A stretch of 64,000 nucleotides of DNA from Andalucia godoyi (GCA_009859145.1 VRVR01000003.1:469121-533120), one strand, 5' to 3'. Shown: positions 1 through 11,000, counted from the first letter of the stretch. Notes: a model not told the origin generated them from the sequence alone. Numbers and translations: made by a program.

Positions 1-669
1 AAAAGACATCCGCACAGACAATGCTCCTGCGTCGCAAAGCACATCGATGGAGAAGGACATCATCTTCACTTGCCGAGCAGGCTGCATCGGCTGTGCGACA
101 GTGCCGGTGGTTACGACATTCGTTGAATCATCCAAAGTGGATGAGCCGGGTGTCGACGGGGCCTTGTTCTTCTTGGAAACCACACTCGCATTCAGATTCG
201 CGGAGCTAGGAGTGACGGCAGATGAAGCAGGATCGATCGGGCAAATCTGCAGATGGACACATCGAGCCTTGATTCCCAGGGAAGCAGTCGAAACGCCAGG
301 AAGCGCAATTGCATTATTTGCTGGAATCGCACCTTGCAGCACTGTAACACGTTTTCCAATCGTGGAGTCAATCCCAGAAGTTACGTCTCCTTGTGAACTG
401 ACGAACAGCGGTGACGCATTTGAAGGAGACGATTGTGCTGAGGCTCCAGTCGACGGCGCTGAACACAGCTTGAGAACGTTCACATACGGAAGCTGTGTTG
501 CCGGCACATGTGGAATGACAATCGAATCATCAGAGGCACAAGAAGACTGTCTGCTTGAGGCCGAAGATGATTTCGCGGCTACGCTCGGGGAAAGAGACGC
601 CGAAGCCGAAAAGGACGATTGCGATTGTTGTGAAGCAGGCGTAAGTGGAGCCGGGCGGCTAGCTGACAT
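1..669 (-). CDS. Ser/Thr-rich protein, N-terminal part, runs off the window
   Basis: An ATG at 669 on the minus strand opens a frame with no stop for 223 codons to the window edge, so the 3' end is missing. The product is rich in Ser, Ala, Thr and Pro, with an N-terminus like MSASRPAPLTPASQQSQSS and a more hydrophobic patch near the edge containing SFSIDVLCDAGALS. Such low-complexity N-termini are common in this window, for example in the channel and tubby-like genes. The plus strand is also open across this interval, but its translation is acidic, Cys-scattered and ends in a Lys/Glu-rich tail, as expected for the antisense of a Ser-rich coding sequence. No domain is recognised. Coding on minus is favoured but not proven. 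Confidence 0.5.
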   Translation of the reverse strand, partial: MSASRPAPLTPASQQSQSSFSASASLSPSVAAKSSSASSRQSSCASDDSIVIPHVPATQLPYVNVLKLCSAPSTGASAQSSPSNASPLFVSSQGDVTSGIDSTIGKRVTVLQGAIPANNAIALPGVSTASLGIKARCVHLQICPIDPASSAVTPSSANLNASVVSKKNKAPSTPGSSTLDDSTNVVTTGTVAQPMQPARQVKMMSFSIDVLCDAGALSVRMSF

Positions 670-1097
670 TTTTTCTTCTCAGGAATGGCAGCGCAGTGAA
701 TACACGGCGAAAGAACAAGAGGACAGTGTGGGAGGTAAAGGGAGAAGGCCAACAAATAAAAAATACACGGAAGAAGGGAAGGAAGAAAGGAAGGAAAGGG
801 ATTTCATAATATTCAAAACAAAAACAAAAAGGTAACTGAAAATGATGGGGTAAGAGAGAGCGCAAAGGGAAAGAAGACCAAGAGGCAACGGGAAAAAACA
901 ATCGAGGCGGGAAATATGCAGTTGATGCATTGATTCTTTAGGGAGGCGCATTCCAAAGAAAAGGGAGGCGGTGTCTACAGGAAGAAAGTTTTCAGTATTG
1001 GGCAGTGAGAGTGTTTATTTCCATTTCTTTGTCTTGCGAAGTTACGATTATGTTCATCACGAGTATGACGATGATTATACATTGTTGATTGGGTGGA
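670..1097. promoter_or_regulatory. Divergent intergenic region, no gene seen
   Basis: This 428-nt gap lies between the partial minus-strand gene and PRPF31. It contains purine-rich runs on the plus strand (about 770-900) and no convincing ORF or RNA gene. It presumably holds both promoters. Confidence 0.4.
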
Positions 1098-2699
1098 ATG
1101 TCGTTGGCGGATGAATTCGCAGCTGCTTTTGGGGATGGTGAGCCCATGATCGATGCTTCTCATTCCCAGAGTGCTGTGTTGGATGACGGCGACTCGCAGT
1201 CGGCGTCCTTGCCTGACCTGTACGACCGATACACGACTTTGTCAGGGAAATTGAGATCGCTTGGAGGCGCATTGGCAGCTGCTGTTCGTTGCGTATTTCC
1301 TGCTCTTTCGGAGCTGCTGGCAGACAGACCGCGAGACCTGGTGCATGTTTGTCGTCTGTTGGCTGTTCAGCCGAGTTCCAGTACTTCAGCCGCTGCTCCT
1401 TCTGATTTTGCTTCGGCTTCTCTTTCTCAAGGATCCTCTGTAGAACGGAATCACGACGAGTTGAGTGCGGTGCAGATCAAGGGACAAGAAACGGAATTGT
1501 ATGATGCGATAAAGGCTGTGCTACGGGGTGATGGCGCGTTGGCTCTTCGCATTGTAATGGAGCGATCATTGTGGGTTGCGACGAAGGGGTTCGTGACAAG
1601 TAGCTGGACGGGTGTGCTGTGCTGTTGCGATGCTTTTGAGGATTGCCTGCAGATGTGGGATAGCATTGTCGAGCAAATGTCTGCTTGCGTATCGGAATCG
1701 GCTCCATCATTGTCCGAATTGCTGGGCGACAAGGTGGCGGCATTGATTGTCGGTGCAGCCGGTGGTATAATGGGTCTTGCGAAATCAGGAACACCATCGT
1801 TGTTGGGTAACTTTGCGAGAGAGGCGGCTGTTGTGGCAGGTGGAAATACGTGGCTCGAGTCTGTCGGAGATACGATGCGGTCGAATGCTTCTGCATCTCT
1901 AAAACAGCGATATGGCATCATGATCCATGCGCGCAGTGTGCTGGCCAATCCGAATCCAGATGCTGCTGAAAAGGTCATTCGAACAGTGCTGAGCAAGGCT
2001 GTTCTTGCTGCAAGAACAGATGCTTTCTCTTCCAAAGACCAAAAAAAAGTTGAGAAGACCTCAGGAGGTTCGGGAACGGGGTTGTTGCCGAGTGCAGGGG
2101 CCAAGATTGTTGCTGCGGTGCATCACACAGTGACGCAATTGTCGGAGCAGGCACAAGTGGACTCGGAAAAGGCAGCAAGAATTCGTCCTCTTCCAGCACC
2201 AGGCACAGAAGTCAAAAAGACGCAGCGCGGGGGTGCTCGGTCACGAAAATGGAAGGCTCTTCTCCGCGAGTCTGAGGGAGATCGTGCTGCCGGAAGGATA
2301 TCAATGGCAGTGGACCCCAATGTTCCTTCCAATGCGTCCGTGGTTCCTGGTGACGTTCCGTCTGTTGGCACAGCGTCTGTTGTCTCTAGATCCGGTGGCG
2401 AGGGTGCTGCTGGTCGACTGGCGGCCATGCGTCTCACAAAGAGAACTCGTGAGCGTCTTGAACGAGAAGCGAGAAAACATCGTCATCTCATTATTCAACA
2501 GACTCGGTTAAGCCAGGCGTCTGCTAATCCGGCCAGTGGGACTGCAACGCAAGTGGGCGGTCTGGCTACGTCGTTCGCAGGTGGATGGCGCGGGCCGCAG
2601 TTGCCTCCGACCGTGGGTGGCGGTGCTCTAGGTGCCAGCGAGTTGAGCAAGACGATGTTTGGCACGCATGTTCCGTTTCAAACCTCTTTGCAAAAGTAG
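1098..2699 (+). CDS. PRPF31: Pre-mRNA splicing factor Prp31 (U4/U6 snRNP)
   Basis: This 533-residue protein matches the Prp31 family in layout. It starts MSLADEFAAAF, like the usual MSLADELL. A Nop domain follows at about residues 200-330, ending in VLAARTDAF, where the family has a similar conserved LAARVDSF. Then come RPLPAP and a KKTQRGGARSRKWKALL segment near residue 363, typical of the Prp31 C-terminal domain. Prp31 binds the 15.5K-U4 snRNA complex and stabilises U4/U6.U5 tri-snRNP in the nucleus. The first ATG of the frame is at 1098; an upstream TTG is unlikely to be used. The Nop domain is divergent in its central loop. The gene is a single ORF. The spliceosomal role is established for the family; retention here implies introns exist elsewhere in the genome. 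Confidence 0.9.
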   Translation: MSLADEFAAAFGDGEPMIDASHSQSAVLDDGDSQSASLPDLYDRYTTLSGKLRSLGGALAAAVRCVFPALSELLADRPRDLVHVCRLLAVQPSSSTSAAAPSDFASASLSQGSSVERNHDELSAVQIKGQETELYDAIKAVLRGDGALALRIVMERSLWVATKGFVTSSWTGVLCCCDAFEDCLQMWDSIVEQMSACVSESAPSLSELLGDKVAALIVGAAGGIMGLAKSGTPSLLGNFAREAAVVAGGNTWLESVGDTMRSNASASLKQRYGIMIHARSVLANPNPDAAEKVIRTVLSKAVLAARTDAFSSKDQKKVEKTSGGSGTGLLPSAGAKIVAAVHHTVTQLSEQAQVDSEKAARIRPLPAPGTEVKKTQRGGARSRKWKALLRESEGDRAAGRISMAVDPNVPSNASVVPGDVPSVGTASVVSRSGGEGAAGRLAAMRLTKRTRERLEREARKHRHLIIQQTRLSQASANPASGTATQVGGLATSFAGGWRGPQLPPTVGGGALGASELSKTMFGTHVPFQTSLQK

Positions 2700-2839
2700 G
2701 TGATGTACGTCTGTCTGTGTCTCTATATGTTTGTATGTATGTATGTATGTGTGCGTGTGTCTGTGTCTGTGCGCGCACAAGTTTATTTCTACATTCCAGT
2801 TTTCTTCGTGCTTGTGCTATTTGAGTTTGATTCGCAATT

Positions 2840-5011
2840 CTAGCTTTCCTTTCCATCTCGTTTCTTGGCCATCATGGGTTGAATTGGCGGTAGAGATTTT
2901 GCTGCCTTTGCTTTGAGCTCTTTTAGACGTTCTTGACCGACTTTCGCAATTTCTTCTCGACGTTCCGGGAACTCTGCAAGAGTCGCTTCAAAATCTGCTT
3001 TGGACAATACGTACACTTCGCACATGGTCTTTGCGCGAATGGAAGCGGATCGCTTTTGTTCAAAGACGATGGAGAGTTCGCCGAAAAACGACCCTTCATT
3101 GAGCGTTGCGAAAATGACTGTTCCATCCTCGTTCACAACATCCACCGTTCCTTTGTACAGAAAATACATCTCTCTTCCCACCGTCCCTTTGATAACCACG
3201 AACGATTCTGGCAAGAAGAAGACTCTTTTCAGAGTAGATACGACTCGCTCGATAAAAATCGGGTCTGCTGTCTTGAAGAATGGCACCTTCGACACCAAGG
3301 AGCCGAACAGATAGGATTCAATATCTCTGCGTAGTGCTACCGGCATGTCTCCAAGAATGGTCTCCTCTGAGTAATCCGTTGAATTCATAGACCATAAGTA
3401 CCGGTAGTAAGTGAGAATTCGCATTGAAATCTGCGATGAAATCTTGCGGAACATAAAGAACGCATGCAGCTTATCGATTTTCTGTCGAAAAAAGTTAGAC
3501 ATTGGATCCAGATTTTCCAACAACTCAGACACGACACCGACGATCGTGGCGAAAACAACGGATCCCATTCCGACGGTGACCAGCGACCACACGAATTGTG
3601 CAGTAGTCTGAGGCCAGACGTCTTGGTACCCGACAATGAGGACTGTCGTCACATAGAACGCAAACTGGTAGGTAGCTGGAAACGAAGTTTCTTCGAAACT
3701 TAATCGGAATGCTGCTGTCGACGAGGTAATAGCCGCCGTGGAATTGGAAACATCGAGCAGCTTCAGCGCTGAGGTCAAACGGGGCTTCCTTTGAAATCGC
3801 GGATTGGTCACGAATGCTAGAGAGGTGACATTGTCCCCGGATTGCCCGGTGGTCGCGCTGCTGCTGCTGCTCCCGCCCATGGACAGCCACGCATCTCCGT
3901 CAATCGGGCTGATGAAGTAGACGAATATCAGTCCGCAAGACAGAACGTGACTCATGTACAACACGATAATCAACAGTCGGAGTATCCTGCTTAAGCGGCT
4001 GGCAGACGCTTCGTAGCCCGGAAAGAGGAGAAAGAAGTATTTCTGAACATGTGAGAAATTCCCCAGTAGCCTGGGGATGAGCAGACACTGGATTCCGTAC
4101 CCATACTGCGATGTGCTGTTGGATGTTCGCTGGAACCATGCATCTGGCGAGGAATTTCCTTGAAGTTCTTGAATGCTCGTGAAGAATAAGAACAACGGAG
4201 CTGTGATGAGGATCGCGTATGTCCAGAACTGCCATTGCTTGATTCTTGCTAGGACTTCTTGAGGAGTCCGGCTTCTGTACTCGTCTTGTCCATCTGTTCG
4301 GATTTCCTGTTGAGGGATGCCGGTGATGAGGAGATCGACCACCGCGTTGACAAGCCCCAGGCAGCAGAGCACAACGTCGACGACAAACCAAGGGAGCGTT
4401 TCGGCCAAGGCGAATCCGATTCGAAGTGGGATGATCACAAAATCTGCAATCGAAAACGGCACATTCAGAATGGCGAGGGCGCGCAACAGCCAAATGAGAG
4501 AGTGTGTGGACGGCTCACCGGCTGTGTTAGTCTGCCCAGGACTGGTTGCCGCAGACGCGGTTGTGTTTGGATTTTGATTTTGATTTGGATGGGGCGTTAG
4601 CCTCGTTGCTGCGGCTGCCGGAACAGATTTTCTGTCACGATCTGCAGGATGGTGGTGATGCTGCATGCAGGTCACATCATTACTGACGTCTGCGATCGGC
4701 GTCTTTTTCACCATAAGACTGCTTGCCAGTCCACCAAGCCCCTTCTGTGGATTCGAGCTGAAGTTTATCGACAGCTTCTTTTTCAGACCTGCTGTTGAGC
4801 TTCTTTGTGAAAGTGGGGATGTTGCAAGTACTTGTCCCCCAGAAGGAGATCTTTGGAGTGTTGAGCTGTTCTGTCGAAGGAATGACGGTGCAGAAAGCAG
4901 AGAACCTGTGAGAGACGGCGAACGAACAGACATCGTCCTGCTGATTGCAGTAAACGACGTCGCCGAGTCGCGGCGCAAAGAGTTCGACGAAGATGATGGT
5001 GTGATGTTCAT
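2840..5011 (-). CDS. Cyclic-nucleotide-binding ion channel (CNG/HCN-like)
   Basis: This 723-residue membrane protein has a disordered Ser-rich N-terminus (about 1-165), hydrophobic segments from about 170, and an S4/S5-like Arg segment (ASRLSRILRLL). A pore helix and filter near residue 459 reads VTTVLIVGYQDVWP. A C-linker follows, then a cyclic-nucleotide-binding domain (about 560-690) with a phosphate-binding cassette (FFGELSIVF...RSASIRA) that keeps the Glu and Arg expected for cNMP binding. The S1-S4 region is poorly conserved, and the filter has Gln where K+ channels have the second Gly of GYGD, so ion selectivity cannot be assumed. Two transmembrane-like hydrophobic blocks sit before a glycosylation-rich loop. 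It converges on PRPF31 and diverges from the secreted protein gene downstream. Confident for CNBD channel, not for the exact subfamily. Confidence 0.85.
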   Translation of the reverse strand: MNITPSSSSNSLRRDSATSFTAISRTMSVRSPSLTGSLLSAPSFLRQNSSTLQRSPSGGQVLATSPLSQRSSTAGLKKKLSINFSSNPQKGLGGLASSLMVKKTPIADVSNDVTCMQHHHHPADRDRKSVPAAAATRLTPHPNQNQNPNTTASAATSPGQTNTAGEPSTHSLIWLLRALAILNVPFSIADFVIIPLRIGFALAETLPWFVVDVVLCCLGLVNAVVDLLITGIPQQEIRTDGQDEYRSRTPQEVLARIKQWQFWTYAILITAPLFLFFTSIQELQGNSSPDAWFQRTSNSTSQYGYGIQCLLIPRLLGNFSHVQKYFFLLFPGYEASASRLSRILRLLIIVLYMSHVLSCGLIFVYFISPIDGDAWLSMGGSSSSSATTGQSGDNVTSLAFVTNPRFQRKPRLTSALKLLDVSNSTAAITSSTAAFRLSFEETSFPATYQFAFYVTTVLIVGYQDVWPQTTAQFVWSLVTVGMGSVVFATIVGVVSELLENLDPMSNFFRQKIDKLHAFFMFRKISSQISMRILTYYRYLWSMNSTDYSEETILGDMPVALRRDIESYLFGSLVSKVPFFKTADPIFIERVVSTLKRVFFLPESFVVIKGTVGREMYFLYKGTVDVVNEDGTVIFATLNEGSFFGELSIVFEQKRSASIRAKTMCEVYVLSKADFEATLAEFPERREEIAKVGQERLKELKAKAAKSLPPIQPMMAKKRDGKES

Positions 5012-5016
5012 GTCGT

Positions 5017-5066
<50 letters not shown>

Positions 5067-5415
5067 GGTTTTGCTGAGGCGAGAGGAAAAAAATACTAAT
5101 GAATTACTTTCTTCTTTTCCAATACTTTCTTTCTTGCTTGATTTCTTCCAAACAGTCAGTTCCCGAAACTTTTCTCCATCCATAAAACCGAGCCAAGTTA
5201 CGTACTGTCATCATCGCAATTTGCATGTTCACAACGACAACCAGGGACACGCAACATCCAACCGTTGTAGTGTTCGCACGAGTCGCCACATGTCAACGCG
5301 ATTAAACTGGGTGCTGGGAAATCCCCTTTGCTCAACACGATTCTTATCACGATTCTTATCACTGTCATCATCGTCATCATCATTTACTATTATTTTGACA
5401 CAGATTTTTATTGCA
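5012..5415. promoter_or_regulatory. Divergent promoter region with a TG microsatellite
   Basis: The gap between the channel and the secreted protein starts only a few bases from a (TG) run at 5019-5062, which is therefore in the channel gene's immediate 5' UTR or promoter. The frame of the downstream gene is open back into the TG run, but it lacks a believable start there. Confidence 0.4.
5019..5062. repeat. (TG)22 microsatellite
   Basis: Uninterrupted TG dinucleotides, read directly. Located just upstream of the channel start codon. Confidence 0.95.
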
Positions 5416-7968
5416 ATGAGGCACGTGCACAAGGAGGCGTACGGCGCAGCAGTTGCGTTCATCGTTTTTTGCTTTTGCGTCTGCTTTCCAAAGACAGCAG
5501 TTGCAACGTGTCCTATTCAGATTGAAGATCCAAGCTTCGAAACGCCGGTGCTTCCGATGACCTTCCTGCGGGAACGCTTTTCTTTTCTTGGAGCGTCTAC
5601 ACAGTATTGTCCGTCCAATGCGTCGCACATTGCTCTCTCGTTTGCGATCGACTCGACACTCTCCTGTGAATCATACCGCATTGCGCGACACGAAGGCAGT
5701 TATCATCGTGATAATGATCATCATGATGATAGTGGGTTTCAAGTTACTGTTTATGCATCAATTGAGTTGTGTCAGTCTGAGAATCCAAACTTGAGAAAAG
5801 GATCGGTGGAAACAACCGTGCTTGCGTTCTTGTATGGTGCGTATCGCACGTTGAGGGAAACTGGATTTGCGTTTTTGCATCCTTTCGATACCCTCGTTCC
5901 TGCGGCGCTCGGCATCAACGCAGATGGATCGATATCGCCCTTGATGACTCCAGGCGGGTCTGTTTTTGTCTCCTTTTCACACCCAGTTCGGTCGTACCAT
6001 CTGCACAGTATGCATCCGCTGGAGTACACTCCGTACTTCAATGGATTTGGTATCAACAACTCGAGTTTGCTGGTCACAGAAGACGACGGGTCTTTTGAGA
6101 AGGTTGCGTTTGCTGAATTTCCGTTGATATGTGAGTGGATGATTGTGATTCAAGCGAACCGATTTTCATGGGTTCTGTTGGAGGATGACTCATTCAAGCT
6201 GTTTGCACAGTCCCCGGAACGGATTGCACGACTTGCGAAACTGGTGGACATTGCGCATTCCTTTGGATTGCTTGTCGGGCTTGATGTGCCTGTCTTTTTC
6301 CAGCAGCAGCACTCATGGAGGTTGGTGCCAGGTTCGTACAAATCGACGGCTGACGCCGTCTCGCAGATGAAAGCTAGAGTGGACTATCTTCGTCAAGCGG
6401 ATTGGGACTTCTTGGAAACAGAAATGGGATCCTCCGAGTTCACACAAACCTCGGACGTGGAGATGGTTGCCTTGCTGAACGCAACGCAAATCTACATTGC
6501 GGACGAACCGACTGTTCGGCCGATCTCGTTGTGGGTGAAAGTACACTGTTCGCAAGGGCAAACTGCTCCCCACTACGGAAATATTGATTATAACTTCGTT
6601 GCCCAGTTTGCAGATCCGCGAGTTGTCTTGCTTCCTCACACTGTGCAGCCCTTTTCGCTGGATGATCCCACGTGGAATTCGTACGGAAACAGAAACTTCA
6701 CTTTCATGTTGGATTTTATGAAGTCGTTGCCTGCGGAGCGGCGATCCGTTTATTACGGAGAGACGGCGTATTGGGTGAACGACGATACGGCCACCGGGAT
6801 GTTTTGGCCGATTTACATTGATAGACGTGCACACGATCTGACGATCATCGAACAAGAGGTGCCCTACTGTCAAGGATTCCACACGTTCCATTCGGGTTTT
6901 GCGTGGGGATACAACCTGATTGATTATGCATTAATGTCTCTCTTTGATACGTCCATTCGTCCTCGTTTGAGCACTGCGACTGCAGAGCGAAACTGGGTGA
7001 AAGTTGTGTCTCCTATTTTTGGAAATACGCGAACCCAGTTGCTCACAGATCTGATTGACACGCAACGGGAGTGGTTTATCGAGAATGATGGCATGGCATA
7101 CGTTCAAGGCCAAGATACGTGGTCGGAAATCGGAGACGATATTGCGCACACCCACGAACAGCCACCGCGATCCTTGACCCCGTTGCCGCTGCTGATGTCG
7201 TCCAAGTTCGCAGAGGTGGACAAGAAGCCTCGTGATTTGTATATTCAGTCTGTGCGATCGTTGTTGACGAATATGAGGAGCGCTTTCACCAATGTGACGG
7301 ATCATATGAAAGCATTGGAAATGCCAGACGTTTCGCAGAAGCTGTCGTCCACTCCTGGGGTGTCCGTTGATTGGACTTCGCAGTGGAAGTTGGCTGCGCT
7401 TGTTTCCAAAGACTATTCGAGTTTTTGGTCCGATGTGTTGGATGGAACGTCCCTGCTGTCTCTCAGATCTTCTCAGATTGCCCTGATGTACGAGTCTTGC
7501 TTCACGCTGGAGTTTCCGACAGATGCATTGCACTCGATCTTTGTGGAAGCGACATCAATCGTTGAGCGTGGCCGTGATCGAATGAGAGTGGCGTATCCTC
7601 AACGTTTGTACGGATGGATTCCCTCAAATCCGACGTCATACAACCACATGTATCTATGGACTGCGGATTCTCTGTATTTTATGTGGAGAGACGTGTTGCG
7701 AATTCACGAATCTCTTGTTGTTCACGCTGGTGGGTCCGATGTGATTGCTTGGCTGTGGATTTGGTCTCCGTGCTTTCTGAACATGGTTGACCCTCTGCAG
7801 ATTGCAGGTCTTGGGGAAGGGGGATTTTCGACAGCATTTTCTGAGATTGTGTCGTGGGCCATCAAGGAGGAGCAACGCTGGCATGGGCATGGTGCCGAAC
7901 CGTTCCTGCGCTGCACAAGTGCTCCCGAGCAGGCATTCCCAGTCGCCGATTGGTCCATCTTCAAATAG
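5416..7968 (+). CDS. Secreted glycoside-hydrolase-like protein, family unassigned
   Basis: This 850-residue protein starts at the ATG at 5416, which gives a good signal peptide (hydrophobic AAVAFIVFCFCVCF, then Ala-Thr-Cys). The N-terminal part contains LYGAYRTLRETGFAFLHPF, resembling the small alpha/beta domain that precedes the TIM barrel in GH20/GH67-type glycosidases. It is followed by barrel-like strands: HLHSMHPLEYTPYFNGFG, RFSWVLLEDD and LLVGLDVPVFFQQQHSWR. Many aromatic residues and several N-x-S/T sites fit an extracellular carbohydrate-active enzyme. Catalytic residues cannot be assigned by eye, although ETEMGSSEFT at about residue 335 is acidic and near the end of a strand. Family membership is inference from local resemblance only; it could also be a catalytically dead barrel. 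Confidence 0.6.
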   Translation: MRHVHKEAYGAAVAFIVFCFCVCFPKTAVATCPIQIEDPSFETPVLPMTFLRERFSFLGASTQYCPSNASHIALSFAIDSTLSCESYRIARHEGSYHRDNDHHDDSGFQVTVYASIELCQSENPNLRKGSVETTVLAFLYGAYRTLRETGFAFLHPFDTLVPAALGINADGSISPLMTPGGSVFVSFSHPVRSYHLHSMHPLEYTPYFNGFGINNSSLLVTEDDGSFEKVAFAEFPLICEWMIVIQANRFSWVLLEDDSFKLFAQSPERIARLAKLVDIAHSFGLLVGLDVPVFFQQQHSWRLVPGSYKSTADAVSQMKARVDYLRQADWDFLETEMGSSEFTQTSDVEMVALLNATQIYIADEPTVRPISLWVKVHCSQGQTAPHYGNIDYNFVAQFADPRVVLLPHTVQPFSLDDPTWNSYGNRNFTFMLDFMKSLPAERRSVYYGETAYWVNDDTATGMFWPIYIDRRAHDLTIIEQEVPYCQGFHTFHSGFAWGYNLIDYALMSLFDTSIRPRLSTATAERNWVKVVSPIFGNTRTQLLTDLIDTQREWFIENDGMAYVQGQDTWSEIGDDIAHTHEQPPRSLTPLPLLMSSKFAEVDKKPRDLYIQSVRSLLTNMRSAFTNVTDHMKALEMPDVSQKLSSTPGVSVDWTSQWKLAALVSKDYSSFWSDVLDGTSLLSLRSSQIALMYESCFTLEFPTDALHSIFVEATSIVERGRDRMRVAYPQRLYGWIPSNPTSYNHMYLWTADSLYFMWRDVLRIHESLVVHAGGSDVIAWLWIWSPCFLNMVDPLQIAGLGEGGFSTAFSEIVSWAIKEEQRWHGHGAEPFLRCTSAPEQAFPVADWSIFK

Positions 7969-7992
7969 CAGTGTGATAAAAAGTTTATAGCA

Positions 7993-8007
7993 CCCCCCCC
8001 CCCCCCC
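7993..8007. repeat. Poly-C tract between convergent genes
   Basis: About 15 consecutive C residues in the short 3'-3' gap between the secreted protein and the nucleoporin. Confidence 0.9.
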
Positions 8008-8048
8008 TCTCTGCTGCACGAAGCGTACCAAATCTCGAAACAAATGTG

Positions 8049-11000
8049 CTAGCGACCAAAACCTCCCGAGCCTGATGGTTGTTGAGATCCAAACCCGCCC
8101 TGGGTTCCAAACGCCGAAAACCCGGTACCAAAACTGGATGGTTGCGAAGGCTGCTGACCAAACCCGCTCGGTTGCTGTCCGAAGGCACTTGGCTGCTGCC
8201 CAAATGCATTGGACTGCTGCCCAAACGTGCCCGACTGCGATCCGCTTGCCGGGATTGATGAATTGCCAGAGGCTTGCAAGAAGGCATTTCCGCTACCACT
8301 GAAGCCGGGATTTGCAGCGAATGACGCGAACCCAGCGCCAGCGGCGACTGCGGTGGATGTGGTGTTGTTTGTTGGTGCGGAAGAAACAGGACCGAACGGA
8401 TTCGATGAGCGCCCAATCTTCGCCGGTCCGCCGAAACCAGAGGATCCGAAAGCAGACGGTTGAGGACCCGCAGCGAACCCGGACAAAGAAGAAGATCCAG
8501 TGGCAGAGGAAGCACCCGAAGGCACAGCTGGTGGTGCTCCAAATGCAGCTGCCCCACTTCCAAAGCCAGAATTAGAGACGGAAGACAGACTACTTCCTTG
8601 CCCAAATGCAGAGAATGAAGACGGCTGCAGTACATTTTGCCCAGAAGAATTTTGGAACGGTGATTCCACTTGCTTCGGGGGAAGCGACGGAGCACCGAAA
8701 CCAAAACTGGACGTCTGCGCAAACGCATTCCCAGCACCCAATCCCTGTCCAGATGCAAGGGGCTGCAGGTCTGTATGTAAAGATAAGCCAAGTGCGAAGC
8801 CAGGCGCTGACAATCCTGTGGCTTGCGTATCAGCATGATTGGAGGCAACGGAGTCCTTTTTCGCCCCGGAAAGCTCAAGAGCGGGTTTCTTCTCGGGCTG
8901 ACCGAATGCCGCAGGCTGTGCAAAAGACAAGCTGGCAGGCGCATCCTTTTTCGCCCCGGAAAGCTCAAGAGCGGGTTTCTTCTCGGGCTGACCGAATGCC
9001 GCAGGCTGTGCAAAAGACAAGCTAGCAGGCGCATCCTTCTTCGCCCCGGAAAGCTCAAGAGCGGGTTTCTTCTCGGGCTGACCGAATGCCGCAGGCTGTG
9101 CAAAAGACAAGCTGGCAGGCGCATCCTTCTTCGCCCCGGAAAGCTCAAGAGCGGGTTTCTTCTCGGGCTGACCGAATGCCGCAGGCTGTGGGAATGTGAA
9201 AGCAGAGAAAACAGACGAATCAGCACTCGGATTCTTGGGCAGCAAGGTTTCGCCAGATATTTGAGACGAATTGACAACGGAGGGAGCAGAAAAATGGTCT
9301 TTTTTTCCTTGAGTGAATTCTGATGCAATCTTACTACCAGTTCCACTCGAGGTCGTTTCGGTCGCAATCGCTCCTCCAGAGGCATCGGGTTTTGAAGGAA
9401 AAGAGAAGACAGAATTTGTCGTCAAAGTCGTCGGAATCTTTGAGCTTTCAGCAATAGCATTGGTTTGTTGCGGCTGTGTATCAGTTGCCGTAGATTTCAA
9501 AAACTGTGGAGCGGGTGATTTCGTGCCCAACATGTTCGACCCTTCAACGGATTGTTTTTGAGGTCCAATCGGACCTGCGCCGGCTGTGGAGGCACTCCTT
9601 AAAGAAAGGGAAGTTTGCTGCCGTTTCTGGGAGGCTGAGTGCGAGTCACTGTTGGTGTCCTCCATCTTGCCGCCAGTAACGATGGAGGACGAGACATTGG
9701 CTTGCTTGGAGGAACCAGTCGGCTGCAAGGGCATCATTTGTTGGGAAACCTTCGCAATCACAATTGACGGTGACGACTGCACTATCTGTTGCACGCTATC
9801 CAGCCTACGCCAACGGGTTCGAGCCGGTGGAAGATCTGCACCTGCCGCACGTCCTACTGTCGCTGCAATGCGATCAACCTTTGAAATTTGTCCTGGAGAA
9901 AAGGTAGCTCTAGACGGAGAAGATGCATGCAGATTCAATAGCGACAGATCTGGCAGTCCGTACCTTGTCTTCCCACGAATTGATGCAGCCTTCTGGCGGG
10001 CCTGCCAGAGCTTGTCGACGCGAATCTTCAGCTCCTTGACGTAATCCAGCATATTGCGAGAAGATGAAAACCTGTCTTGAGCAATTCTGTACAACCTCGC
10101 AATCTTGTCTTCTTTTCGTTGAAGCGACAGGGCATCATTCGCGGGACAGCACAATTCCAGTTCAACAAAAATCTCATTGATCAAAGTTCGAAGACACGAA
10201 ACTCTCTCTGTCAACCGAAGAGAGTCATCAACAAACGCATGTTCAGCGGACGAGAAGCTGGATGCACGGATTCGCAAAGAAGAAACACGCGGAGCCTCCC
10301 GTTTTCGGAGCAGGTCTTCTAATTCTTGAAGACGACCCTCCAGATCCTCCACAGAAGAGGCTCGTAAAGGACCCATATTTTCGCCAGAGACATTGGCATA
10401 TGAAAGCTGGTGCTCACGAAGTTCGGCCTCGCACTTGACGCGTGTATCATGAATCAGCTGTAGCCCATTCGAAATAAATGCATCGACGATGTTTTCCAAA
10501 TCTCGAGGAGTGCTTCCAAAAGCACGTCCGAATTCAGCAGCAGCAGTCTTGCATGCTTCAAAACCCGGTGAAATCTTCACGTGCTGGGGAGCCGAAACAC
10601 TCTGCGAAGACGGCTTTTCGGTTTTTCTGCTGGACGACGTCGACGCTGCAAAAGACGGTAGCGGCTTCTGCTCGGCAGTGGTCCCAAGCGACAATGCTGG
10701 TTTCTGTTCTGCAGTCGTCCCAAACGACAATGCTGGTTTCTGTTCTGCAGTCGTCCCAAACGACCCAAACGGTTTCTGCTCGGCAGTCGTCCCAAACGAC
10801 CCAAACGGTTTCTGCTCGGCAGTCGTCCCAAACGACAATGCTGGTTTCTGTTCTGCAGTCGTCCCAAACGACAATGCTGGTTTCTGTTCTGCAGTCGTCC
10901 CAAACGACCCAAACGGTTTCTGCTCGGCAGTCGTCCCAAACGACAATGCTGGTTTCTGTTCTGCAGTCGTCCCAAACGACAATGCTGGTTTCTGTTCTGC

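Noticed and set aside
47-835. 262-codon plus-strand ORF
   Set aside because: It is the antisense of the Ser-rich minus-strand frame that is open from 669 to the edge, and its C-terminus is purine-tract Lys/Glu. Not fully excluded.
7985-9385. 466-codon minus-strand ORF overlapping the nucleoporin 3' end
   Set aside because: Out-of-frame reading of the FG-rich and 90-bp repeat region, Arg/Leu/Ser-rich with no domain.
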